Origin: Lamellibrachia satsuma
Taxonomy: Eukaryota; Annelida; Polychaeta; Sabellida; Siboglinidae
Length of the DNA stretch: 64,000 nucleotides
Direction of reading: 5' to 3'
Assembly: GCA_033239005.1 (NCBI GenBank)
Contig: BSQZ01000004.1
Coordinates: forward strand, 16,753,007-16,817,006
In this document: positions 22,001 to 29,479 of the stretch, in pieces
Layout: each line of letters starts with the position of its first letter
How positions within the stretch are numbered: position 1 is the stretch's first letter
Translations under genes and position numbers: made by a program
Notes under the pieces: generated by a model
What the model was told of the DNA's origin: nothing
Database searches by the model: none
The model's input: only the letters and a program-made list of their open reading frames with translations

Positions 22001-24237
22001 GTAGTCAGCCACCTTGTGATGATAGTCACTTCACAGATCAAACAGTTGATGGGTAATGCCTTGCAATTTGCATTATAGATGTAGTATTCTTTACTAAATA
22101 TTGTTAACAGATAACAAGTTAGCACATTTGAATAATTCTCTTGTAGAATTTTATTTTTCATTTATGAAAATTATTAATTTGTTGTGAATTGTCATAGCAT
22201 GAATTAAATTGACATACGAGCCTGGATGTTAGTTCACTACTAATAATTGTTTTTTTTTGCAGCTCCTCCACCGCCCCCAAGCAGGGTGGGACAACCCCCT
22301 CCCCCACCCCATTCCCGTGGCCCTGCTGTGCCCCCCGCGATGCCCCCTGCGATGCCCCCACAGCGGGCTGCCGCAGTTCCCCCACCCCTGCCACCCAACC
22401 GTGCCCCGGTCAAGAGTGCCATGGCTGCCCCACCCCCTCCTCCCCCACCCTCCCGTGGACAGCGCCAACCCCCACCGTCAATGGCCCCCCCAGCCAACCA
22501 GGCAATGCCCCCAGCAATGGCACCCCCACCCCCTCCACGGGCCCCTGCATTTTCTCCAGCACCGCCACCCCCGGGTAATATGCCCCCACCCCCAGCTAGT
22601 TACCCCCCAGCCCCTCCCCCGGGTCCTGCCATGGCTGTCCCACCTCCTCCACCACCCCCTGGACCAGGGTTGCACGGGGGTGACGATATACATTCATCGA
22701 TGCTCTCCCAGATTCGAGGGGGATCAGCCTTGAAACACGTCGATCCGTCCGAACATGAGCCAGCTACGCCAGACTCCAGGGGGCAACTCCTCAATCAGAT
22801 CCGTGGCGGCTTTAACCTCAAACAGGTCAGTGTGCGTGCATGTTTGTATATGTGATTGTGTTTGCGTGTGTGTTTGTATATAATAATTATGATTGTGTCA
22901 GTGTGCGTGTTTGTATATGCCGACACACATCTAATATATTTGCAAGAGTCGCTTGTTTTGAACTGACAATCTGTTATTCGCTTGACATTTAACAAACAAG
23001 TGGGCATACTGCTTTGAAAGTGCTTTGAAAGGATTGCTCATTTCAACTTCAATTTAATTTGTTTTCGGAAAGCCAGAATAATAATATTGCTTTCTTCAGA
23101 CAACCTCATCCAGTAGAATAACTACTGAGTACCGTTTGTATTGTTGACATTTCAACAAGAATTGTTCTGACCGCCTACTTTTATATCTTACAGTTTCAGG
23201 TGTTATTCATTTTGAACGGTACTATGAATTAAAAATAACAGTGCAAAACATTTTAAGGGAAACAAAAGTAATGTTTTTCGGTCTATGCACCTATAAGAGT
23301 CACTAAAACATTTGTAACTACGATTAAGGATATTACGCCAGTGGTTTACTAGGAAACATCTTAATTTCATGGACCGCGCCATACTGTTAGATAACCCTAC
23401 ATCATGAGTGTGGTATTCTGGCAATATTCGCTAGCTAAATGAAAATATATTTGTATACACCGATTCCTACTTGCCAATAGGATATGGTGATGCTATTTGT
23501 ATCCATATTCAACTTATGTAACATATTTTGGCCTTTGTTTACTAAACTAGTCCTCTTTCTGGCTAAATAACACATTTGTTTGAGACTGCGTTGGTCCTGC
23601 GTGTGCCGGCCTCCCTTAATACGTCACTTGTAGTCTCGATTACCCCGGTATCATAGAACTGTGCATATGCATATTGGTCTTGCTGGTTAACATGTCAGCC
23701 CTCAGTCAACCAGAGAAATGGCCAGAATCTGCCACTTTCAGAACACATTCTGAGTAAATCACTGGTGTGATATTCTTAATTTTAGTTGCATGTGGTTAGA
23801 ATTTATTATCACTTAGGTGCATAACTCCAAAAAAAGTGACTTGTTTCGCTCAAAATTTTACATTATTTTGTTTGGAACTTCCGTAAAACCAGGCAGTATA
23901 ATGTGAATGTATGTTATTATTATTATTATTGAATAAGCTTTGCAAACCATGTTCTTATAATGTTCGTAGGCACCAGCATACCTATGTGAAAGTTTTAAAT
24001 TAAAATTTATTTAAATGTGTAATTTAGACGAAAATAATGGCCTGGACGATGACCAAAAGGTTTTGATATTGGCCACAGGTGGATGCTGCCGCACTGGAAC
24101 GGCCTCCATCAACGGCTGGGGCTGAGGACGGACTCGCTGGTGCACTAGCGCGGGCTCTTGCCAACAGGGCGCGCCACATTCATGAAGACGATGATGAAGA
24201 CGATGATGATGAGGAAGATGAAGATTGGTCGGATTGA
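9989..24237 (+). CDS. WASL: WASP/N-WASP actin nucleation-promoting factor (10 coding exons)
   Basis: Coding exons: 9989-10093, 12140-12280, 13274-13360, 13740-13839, 17663-17761, 18377-18494, 19373-19415, 20152-20359, 22263-22825 and 24079-24237. All introns are GT-AG and phases match at every junction. The sum is 1623 bp (540 residues plus TGA), close to vertebrate N-WASP (~505). Order: WH1 (about residues 20-145), linker, basic stretch KKKDKDKKKKKLTK (PIP2 binding, ~192-205), CRIB/GBD IGAPSDFRHVGHVGWDP (~207-290), proline-rich region (~300-445), WH2 motifs SMLSQIRGGSALKHV and QLLNQIRGGFNLKQV, then central/acidic end EDDDDEEDEDWSD. The family is autoinhibited, opens on Cdc42-GTP and PIP2, binds SH3 proteins by the proline-rich region and delivers actin to Arp2/3 through WH2 and the acidic tail. 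Two WH2 motifs point to N-WASP rather than haematopoietic WASP, but an invertebrate probably has one pro-orthologue. Confidence 0.96.
10872..11235. repeat. 52-bp tandem array, 7 copies
   Basis: Seven head-to-tail units starting at 10872, 10924, 10976, 11028, 11080, 11132 and 11184, each beginning GTGTTGGCTCTTATGATCTT. The unit equals the RT coding stretch IGFNVNRSKTKIIRANT read on the minus strand. Units differ mainly at two positions (C/T in TTTTGCTTC and A/G in GACATT). Confidence 0.97.
10872..11795 (-). pseudogene. RTE-type LINE reverse transcriptase fragment
   Basis: The minus-strand translation in shifting frames gives LRDHQAGFRKDRSCTDQIAT, then VKTGVRQGCLLSPF, LDFADDLAIMSHSHQQM and TRIGFNVNRSKTKIIRANT. 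These are RT motifs 3-6 in the wording of RTE-clade elements (schistosome SR2-like). The catalytic FADD box is intact. The frame is broken by indels and by the 52-bp tandem expansion at the C-terminal end. Both ends of the element are missing. It lies antisense within WASL intron 1 and is not expected to be expressed. Confidence 0.82.
12140..12280 (+). CDS. WASL: WASL coding exon 2
   Basis: 47 codons, acceptor TTGTTGTAG, donor GTATTT, phase 0. It encodes the WH1 core STAVVQLLLAE, then KLSGVATFIKDNQKRSYYIR, which binds WIP-type polyproline ligands in the family. Confidence 0.93.
12281..13273. other. WASL intron 2
   Basis: About 1.0 kb, AT-rich. I see no mobile element or coding signal. Confidence 0.8.
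13274..13360 (+). CDS. WASL: WASL coding exon 3
   Basis: 29 codons, phase 0, donor GTACGT. It encodes WEQEIYNQFKYNSVRSYFHT, the WH1 strand pair nearly identical in style to vertebrate N-WASP. Confidence 0.93.
13361..13739. other. WASL intron 3
   Basis: 379 bp, AT-rich, with no recognisable content. Confidence 0.85.
13740..13839 (+). CDS. WASL: WASL coding exon 4
   Basis: 100 bp, acceptor CCCCCTAG, donor GTGAGT, ends in phase 1. It encodes the closing WH1 helix (LNFANEEEARIFCAAIQEKL), followed by an Arg-rich turn. Confidence 0.93.
14298..15165. mobile_element. hAT-like nonautonomous element (candidate)
   Basis: The ends read CAGGGGTCAG on the left and, in reverse complement, CAGGGCTGGGGTGAATTAA on the right. 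Both start with the CAGGG typical of hAT termini. Subterminal zones carry many short ATTCAATT/AATTCAA motifs in opposite orientation, as expected for transposase binding. No transposase frame is present. The flanking 8-mers (GTTATAAA and AATACAAA) match only partly, so the target duplication is not convincing. Confidence 0.4.
16690..16985 (-). mobile_element. tRNA-derived SINE
   Basis: The minus strand carries a pol III A box (TGGCTCAATGG, 16962-16972) and a consensus B box (GGTTCAAACC, 16931-16940) at tRNA-like spacing. A ~200-bp non-tRNA body follows. The tRNA-like head would not fold as a good cloverleaf, so this is a SINE head rather than a tRNA gene. The 3' boundary is approximate because no A-rich tail or clear target duplication is visible. 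Confidence 0.65.
17331..17630. repeat. 72-bp tandem repeat, ~4 copies
   Basis: The marker ATTGAGAAAGATACCATTTG recurs at 17331, 17403, 17482 and 17554, and a truncated copy begins at 17626. Spacing is 72, 79, 72 and 72; the 79 reflects a short duplication of GTGACA. Located in WASL intron 4. Confidence 0.93.
17663..17761 (+). CDS. WASL: WASL coding exon 5
   Basis: 99 bp between TTTTTAG and GTAACA, phases 1 and 1. It encodes a low-complexity Ser/Thr/Pro linker after WH1. Sequence identity to known family members is weak here; the exon is supported mainly by splice sites and frame continuity. An earlier GGTATG donor at about 17735 is a possible alternative. Confidence 0.75.
17762..18376. other. 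WASL intron 5
   Basis: 615 bp, AT-rich, with T-runs. Nothing recognised. Confidence 0.8.
18377..18494 (+). CDS. WASL: WASL coding exon 6
   Basis: 118 bp, acceptor TTGCAG, donor GTGGTG, ends in phase 2. It encodes a Ser-rich stretch, the polybasic segment and the start of CRIB (LTKTDIGAPSDF). Confidence 0.92.
18495..19372. other. WASL intron 6
   Basis: 878 bp. Contains a four-copy 52-bp tandem repeat at 18975-19182. No other feature. Confidence 0.85.
18975..19182. repeat. 52-bp tandem repeat, 4 copies
   Basis: Units begin TCTCACAATGAA at 18975, 19027, 19079 and 19131 and run through CTCAAAGCCC. Unrelated in sequence to the 52-bp array of intron 1. Confidence 0.95.
19373..19415 (+). CDS. WASL: WASL coding exon 7 (CRIB core)
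   Basis: A 43-bp micro-exon between TTGCAG and GTAAGT encoding HVGHVGWDPEKGFD, the His-containing Cdc42-binding core of the CRIB motif. Confidence 0.94.
19416..20151. other. WASL intron 7
   Basis: 736 bp. Contains a 183-bp TA-flanked MITE (19575-19757). The remainder is AT-rich with no feature. Confidence 0.85.
19575..19757. mobile_element. Tc1/mariner- or pogo-like MITE (183 bp)
   Basis: The left end is CAGTGAACTCTGCAATCTC. The right end in reverse complement is CAATGGACTCTGCTCACTC, giving terminal inverted repeats of about 13-19 bp with the shared core ACTCTGC. TA flanks both sides (19573-19574 and 19758-19759), the target duplication of this superfamily. It is too short to code for a transposase. 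Confidence 0.6.
20152..20359 (+). CDS. WASL: WASL coding exon 8 (GBD autoinhibitory part)
   Basis: 208 bp, acceptor GTGCAG, donor GTCAGT, ends in phase 1. It encodes NLDPNLKRLFDDAGVSAQEL and IYDFIESSGGIDAV, the GTPase-binding-domain helices that clamp the C-terminal region in the autoinhibited family fold, then the first prolines. Confidence 0.94.
20385..20765 (-). pseudogene. LINE reverse transcriptase C-terminus (degraded)
   Basis: Minus-strand frames read SLYESSVRPVLEYTLPVWNP, the post-catalytic VRPxLEY segment of jockey/CR1-type RTs. After frameshifts they read HFFTNHVIDCWNKLPEEVM and STLNTFKKKF, the common C-terminal end of such proteins. No catalytic domain is present. It is a 5'-truncated, inactivated insertion and differs from the CR1 family that dominates the window. 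Confidence 0.75.
21426..21505. repeat. 20-bp tandem repeat with internal dyad, 4 copies
   Basis: The unit CACTATGCAGTGTGTGACAC is repeated four times. Each junction forms CACAC-TATGCA-GTGTG, a perfect 5-bp stem that could extrude hairpins. Confidence 0.9.
22263..22825 (+). CDS. WASL: WASL coding exon 9 (proline-rich region and WH2 pair)
   Basis: 563 bp, preceded by a T-rich tract and GCAG, donor GTCAGT, phase 0. It encodes about 145 residues dominated by polyproline runs (SH3 and profilin ligands in the family), then WH2 cores MLSQIRGGSALKHV and LLNQIRGGFNLKQ. GC-rich with strong strand asymmetry, hence long antisense frames. Confidence 0.94.
22826..24078. other. WASL intron 9
   Basis: 1.25 kb. 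TG-rich near its start, AT-rich after; no mobile element recognised. Confidence 0.8.
24079..24237 (+). CDS. WASL: WASL coding exon 10 (central and acidic region)
   Basis: 159 bp from acceptor GGCCACAG to TGA. It encodes LAGALARALANRARHIH (the amphipathic central helix) and the acidic tail ending DEDWSD, with the penultimate-region Trp that contacts Arp2/3. Confidence 0.94.
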   Translation: MDAAALERPPSTAGAEDGLAGALARALANRARHIHEDDDEDDDDEEDEDWSD

Positions 24238-24655
24238 TGTAGTGGATGACAGTTGGTCAGATCGATGTAGTGGGTGATGATTGGGCAGATCGATGTAGTG
24301 GGTGATGATTGGGCAGATCGATGTAGTGGGTGAAGATTGGGCAGATCGATGTAGTGGGTGATGATTGGTCAGATCGATGTAGTGGGTGATGATTGGACAG
24401 ATCGATGTAGTGGGTGATGATTGGGCAGATCGATGTAGTGGGTGATGATTGGGCAGATCGATGTAGTGGGTGAAGATTGGGCAGATCGATGTAGTGGGTG
24501 ATGATTGGGCAGATCGATGTAGTGGGTGATGATTGGTTAGATCGATGTATTGGGTGATGATTGGGCAGATCGATGTAGTGGGTGATGATTGGTCAGATCG
24601 ATGTAGTGGGTGATGATTGGTCTGATCGATGTAGTGGGTGATGATTGGTCAGATC
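24235..24655 (+). repeat. 28-bp minisatellite starting at the WASL stop codon (~15 copies)
   Basis: The unit is AGATCGATGTAGTGGGTGATGATTGGGC with G/T/C variation in the GGNCAGATC segment. The first degenerate unit overlaps the final codons and stop of WASL (GATTGGTCGGATTGATGTAGTGG), so the array forms the proximal 3' UTR. The minus strand has no coding signal. Confidence 0.95.
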
Positions 24656-25699
24656 AGTGTTGCAGTTAGATTACTGATGACAATAATGGTGGTGGACGAC
24701 AACAATGGCACAGTGAGTGTGTGCTGAACATGTTTAGGACATACAAGTGTTTACTGTTATATATAAAACATGATACACAGTACAGATACATAAGAATAAG
24801 TGGACATATAGTATTACAGGACTAGCTTCAGTAAACACATGCTCTCATATACAAGCACACAAGCACATCAGTGAAAGTGATTTATTAGTTTTAACCTTGC
24901 TTAATGTAATGAATGAAAGTGCGATTGGTGTATGCATGTGGTTGTGTATATGCACAAACGAGGGCGTGGTTATATCCTATGCATTGTCAACATATTTGTT
25001 ATATGAAGAGTCTGCAAAATGTATGACTTGAGTAACTATTAAAGATATATTCCAGATATTTGTGTTCAGTATCCAGTTTTGGGGTTGAAACGTAAGTAAT
25101 GTTTGTGAACTGCCATTAATGTGCACTGTGAAATGCCGAAAATTCTTACATAAAATAGTGTTGACAACATTATGAAATTGGCCGTTTTTTCTGAACATTT
25201 CAAACTGGTATATAATGGTTTTGCTTTAATGTACAGTAGACATTGATTAAAAAGGTGTGCATTTTTCATTGTTGATGTGTCTGTTAATTCTATTAAATAC
25301 ATTTTTTTACTTGCTGAGAATTATCACTGCCATTTGTCAGCTTCATGCACAATTTAAATGACACTACAGTAATTATTTTAGGATCAGAAAGATGCAAACA
25401 ACAGTTAATCACAATATTTGTAGCAACAGTTAGCTGATCTGGACAGATGAGCCGTGGAATTTGCAACTAATTGGGCCTATAAATTGTTGCTACAAAGGTT
25501 TGATTTTCTGTATGGCGCTACTGGCTGTGGCGAATATGTGGTTATAGCCATGATTATCCGGGGTGTGGTGCAACCGTTCGTCTCGCATGCCCTAGCCTCG
25601 ATTATCCAGGCTCCGTGCGATGGCGCCACCGTTTGTCGTATACATCTTCGCCTGGATGCAGAGTGGAGTTTTCACTGTGACTGAAATTATGGGTGCATA
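24656..25699. other. WASL 3' flank / intergenic, no gene recognised
   Basis: AT-rich sequence that probably contains the end of the WASL 3' UTR. Several AATAAA-like hexamers occur but none can be preferred. No coding signal. Confidence 0.5.
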
Positions 25700-26020
25700 C
25701 ATAATTAGCTAATCATGATGTCATCCGGGAATTTGACTAATTCTTAAAACAAGAGTTAACTTTTATCAGTTGATACGATGTAATTCAAATTAACTTTAAA
25801 GTTTGATTATATTGACATAACTGTCCGACTGAAAATAAGGCAACAAATATTTTAGTGTAGCATCTCGATAATGACGATAATTTTCTGATGGCACTTCAAG
25901 GGAACGCCTACACAAAATGTGGTGGTGACAGTGGAGACCACGCCCCTGCTGCCAGACTCTTCTCGGCGGATTCACGAAGCCGTGCGAGAGACGAATAAGC
26001 GAGACTCCGCACACCCGAGT
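25700..26020. repeat. Dispersed repeat, copy 1
   Basis: About 300 bp related to 26630-26880. Shared landmarks are CATCCGGG, CAGTTGATACGATGTAATTC, TTATATTGACA, then GGGAACGCCTACAC and a final ACGAATAAGCGAGAC. Similarity is imperfect with indels. No terminal inverted repeat was recognised. Confidence 0.7.
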
Positions 26021-26512
26021 CTGGATCTAAACAGCACTTCTCATTGTGACGGAAATTATGTGTACACACAGATTCTGGGAGCATGCATAATTATATTAAC
26101 TAACAAAAATGCCCATCCTCTGGACGAGATAACTTGGTAGTTTGGTGTTTATGAAATGTCAGGTTACACAACATTATCACAGAAATATCCATCTATGTCT
26201 TTGTACTTGGTGCTGCCAGTCAATATCTTAATGGCTTCTTTCGAACTCTCGAAATGGACGTAATCCTGGCAGTTATAGTAATGTCTAGCGACACCTTGCC
26301 ATTGTACAACTGAACGTTGGACAATCGAAGAAAACCCGCACGACATCATTAATTGTATGTAATAGCTAGCGTAGCCTTCCGGACAATTATATGTAATACC
26401 TTACGATGCGTCGATGGTAATTTCGAAAAAATAAAACTCGACTGTGGGTTCGTAGTTGAATCCGTGAAAGTTTGGCACCCGAGATACAAAACATCTAGGA
26501 GGAGTAGCTTAA
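26021..26512. other. Intergenic, no gene recognised
   Basis: The first ~90 bases echo 25660-25720 (TGTGACGGAAATTATG against TGTGACTGAAATTATG, then GCATACATAATTA-type sequence), suggesting internal duplication of the same dispersed repeat. Otherwise no feature. Confidence 0.4.
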
Positions 26513-26618
26513 CATACATACATACATACATGCATACATACATACATACATACATACATACATACATACATACATACCTACATACCTACATACATATATA
26601 CATACATACATACGCACG
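26513..26618. repeat. CATA microsatellite
   Basis: Tandem CATA with a few CCTA, TGCA and TATA variants. It separates the two copies of the dispersed repeat. Confidence 0.95.
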
Positions 26619-26629
26619 GTGGAATTTAC

Positions 26630-26880
26630 TAAGATTAGGCTCTCATCCGGGGATTTGGCTAACTTCTCAAATAAGAGTGAACTTATCAGTTTATACGATG
26701 CAATTCGAATCAACTTTAACATTTTATTATATTGACACAACTGTCAAACTGATATGATGATGACGCTGATTGGCTGCTGGCGCTTCACGGTAACGCCTAC
26801 ACACAATGGAGTGGGTCATTCACGTGATCGACAAGTTCACGAAGACGAGCGAGAGTCAGATGAGCGAGACTAATGTGGTT
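26630..26880. repeat. Dispersed repeat, copy 2
   Basis: Same-orientation relative of 25700-26020, shorter by internal deletions, ending in the shared GATGAGCGAGAC block. Confidence 0.7.
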
Positions 26881-26917
26881 ATTGCGTATGGTTGGCCCTG
26901 GGGGGCTATAGGTCACA

Positions 26918-27036
26918 TTAGTAAGTAAGTAAAGTAAGTTAGTAAGTAAGTAAGTAAGTAAGTTAGTAAGTAAGTAAGTTAGTAAGTAAGTAAGTAAGTT
27001 AGTAAGTAAGTTAGTAAGTAAGTAAGTAAGTAAGTT

Positions 27037-27067
<31 letters not shown>

Positions 27068-27084
27068 TAGTAAGTAAGTAAGTT

Positions 27085-27123
<39 letters not shown>

Positions 27124-27232
27124 TAGTAAGTAAGTAAGTAAGTAAGTTAGTAAGTAAGTTAGTAAGTAAGTAAGTTAGTAAGTAAGTAAGTTAGTAAGTA
27201 AGTTAGTAAGTAAGTAAGTTAGTAAGTAAGTT

Positions 27233-27263
<31 letters not shown>

Positions 27264-27455
27264 TAGTAAGTAAGTAAGTAAGTTAGTAAGTAAGTAAGTA
27301 AGTTAGTAAGTTAGTAAGTAAGTAAGTAAGTAAGTTAGTAAGTAAGTTAGTAAGTTAGTAAGTAAGTAAGTTAGTAAGTAAGTAAGTAAGTTAGTAAGTA
27401 AGTTAGTAAGTAAGTAAGTAAGTTAGTAAGTAAGTTAGTAAGTAAGTAAGTAAGC
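26918..27455. repeat. GTAA/GTTA mosaic tetranucleotide array (~540 bp)
   Basis: An uninterrupted tetranucleotide array in which GTAA units alternate irregularly with single GTTA units. On the minus strand it directly follows AATAAAGTTATTTGCTTAC, so it reads as the expanded simple-repeat tail of a LINE 3' end. Confidence 0.95.
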
Positions 27456-27869
27456 AAATAACTTTATTTTTTACAACATAACACATACAAAAACAAATAT
27501 ACAATATATCTGAATACTTTCAATACGTTATGTCGTATGGTTGTCACTTGACTTACAGTCATCTTCCAATGACACCATTTAAACTAATTATTACATCCCA
27601 ACCAAAGTAGTAATCACCCGCCCATCACTGTACTATTTCGGCAGTCATATAGATAAACATTGGGCCAAAGACTATTTACTATAGTATATGTATAGTAACA
27701 TATGTATAGTAAATACAAATGTAAGGACCAGTGTCGCACAACTAATTAGATTACATTAGGCTATGAGCCGGATAAATGTATATTTACCAGAATATTAATT
27801 ACATGTAGTCTATCACTGCTGCTGGTGACATGTGATACCGAACTGAGAAGTTTGTACCATCGAAATATA
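27456..27869 (-). mobile_element. Probable LINE 3' UTR with polyadenylation-like end
   Basis: On the minus strand this AT-rich stretch ends AAAAAATAAAGTTATTTG and then runs into the tetranucleotide array. That is the layout of L2/RTE-type 3' ends with short tandem tails. No protein remains identifiable on this strand. Confidence 0.4.
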
Positions 27870-28080
27870 TGTAATTAAATAGAAATGCATGAATCCAAAC
27901 ATAATTTTACCTCAAAACAAAATCAAGGCTACACGTTAGGCAGAATTTGTTTAGCCAAAGAGTGGAACAAATTACCAAACCATGTTGGAACCGCCACAAC
28001 ATCCAATGCCTTTAAGGCAAGATTGGACAGCCTTTGGAAACGGGAAAGAACATACATGGATTCTATTAAACCTTAAGTGT
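27870..28080 (+). pseudogene. LINE RT C-terminal fragment (plus strand)
   Basis: The plus-strand frame ends with LAKEWNKLPNHV, then SNAFKARLDSLW and a stop at 28074-28076. This is the usual C-terminal wording of jockey/CR1/L2 reverse transcriptases (W-N-LP--V ... FK--LD--W). Only the last ~60 residues survive. Confidence 0.65.
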
Positions 28081-28439
28081 AAGTATTTTGATCTGCGTTT
28101 AATATTTCTTATTCTATCGCCTATATTGTTCAAAATTCTTGTAAAAATATGTTTAGGCAATTTACACGAAAAATGTGTTCTAGGTCTCTGTTTTACAAAA
28201 AGATTGCATTGTCTAGTTATTCTAATACTTGTCTAGTTATTCTAGTACTTTTATCCAAATTCTTTTTGATAGCCAATGTTATAAATTATTTGGGTAATAA
28301 ATCAAGGTGAAAGTCATACATAAATATTTTTTTGCAAAATTATCAATATTGAAACCTATATATGCATGGGGACCGCCTTGCCCTACACGCACTACGTGTG
28401 TCTTGCTTAGTCCTCTTTATACCCCCCACTCTCACATAG

Positions 28440-29008
28440 AGTAGAAACAGGGGTCCTCCATCTCTTTCAGTCTCCAGCCGGCTTTACAGCTTGGCCCCAG
28501 CTTAGGTGTATTTGTTTGAGTTCTTCTTCTGCAGTTTTGTTTGGCGGGCCTCCTTTTCTTTGACCTTCAAGTGTCCATCTTAGTGCAACCTTTGAGATGT
28601 TGTCCTCCTCCTTGCTCAGGACATGACCGAGCCATCTCAATCTTCTTGTGGTGATAATGTTGTTCATATTGTTTTGTCCGGTTAGTCTTAGCAGTTGGTT
28701 GTTTGAGATTTTTTGGCCAGAATATTCTCGTGATATTTCGAAGGCATTTTGTGTGAAAGATAGAAAGGTGTCTGAGGTATAGTTTTTTCATACGCCAGCA
28801 TTCTCGGCCATATAGTAGTGTGGAGAGGACACAGCTTTTGTATAATCTCATCTTTGTTCTTCTATATATTGTTGATCTCCAAACAGGTTTCAGTCTGAAG
28901 AAAGCACACCTGGCCTTGTTCATGCGATTCTTTATGCCAACATCGACCCCTCCATCTTTGCCTACTTTGCTTCCCAGATAGGTGAATTTGTCAGTCGATT
29001 GCAGTTAA
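28440..29008 (-). pseudogene. RTE-type LINE C-terminal region
   Basis: Minus-strand frames encode DKFTYLGSKVGKDGGVDVGI, then NKARCAFFRLKPVW, STLLYGRECWRM, RLRWLGHVLSKEED and ALRWTLEGQRKGGPPNKT. This is the thumb/connection and C-terminal tail of an RTE-like element. One frameshift separates the two halves. It begins almost exactly where the fragment at 10872-11795 ends, so the two are complementary pieces of one family. The endonuclease and catalytic box are absent. Confidence 0.8.
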
Positions 29009-29235
29009 TGTATATAAAACACAACATACTATTGCCAATTTTGCATTGATTGACCTGTCAACTGATTAAAACTATTATTATGCCGCCAATTAAGTTCATG
29101 ATTCATATCGTTTTATAGTGAGTTGCACCATTTTACTATTGCCAAAATGTTAGATCAGAGTTTATAATATCAAGGTAAAAAAATACTGATTTAATTACGT
29201 CTGTCTCGTGTTCCTTAGCTTTCGGAGTGAGTATC

Positions 29236-29236
29236 C

Positions 29237-29269
<33 letters not shown>
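29236..29269. repeat. GACA microsatellite (LINE tail)
   Basis: About eight GACA units (TCTG on the minus strand) directly after the LINE-B polyadenylation-like signal. It is best explained as the element's 3' tail. Confidence 0.9.
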
Positions 29270-29270
<1 letters not shown>

Positions 29271-29479
29271 ATCGTTTATTTATCCATTTGTACATAGTAT
29301 TACAGTAACTGTAATTCCTATTAATTAATATATTTAGTACAACGTGGATTTGGGAGACTCCTATTAAGACTAAAGAAGTCGCTCTCATAGGAGCCACCTT
29401 GGTACGTTTTCATTGAATTTATTGTATATTTCCGCTTGTGTAGATTAACGTTAACACGTACAGCTAGATTAATTATTTA

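Larger units (their letters stand above)
20360..22262. other. WASL intron 8
   Basis: 1.9 kb. Contains the 3' end of a LINE RT on the minus strand (20385-20765) and a short 20-bp array (21426-21505). A T-tract precedes the acceptor. Confidence 0.85.

Noticed and set aside
22158..22794. Gly/Trp-rich minus-strand frames
   Set aside because: Antisense of the WASL proline-rich exon.
26918..27455. CRISPR-like regular array (also 52981-53787, 60250-60447, 24235-24655)
   Set aside because: Units are contiguous with no unique spacers and the genome is eukaryotic; these are ordinary micro- and minisatellites.
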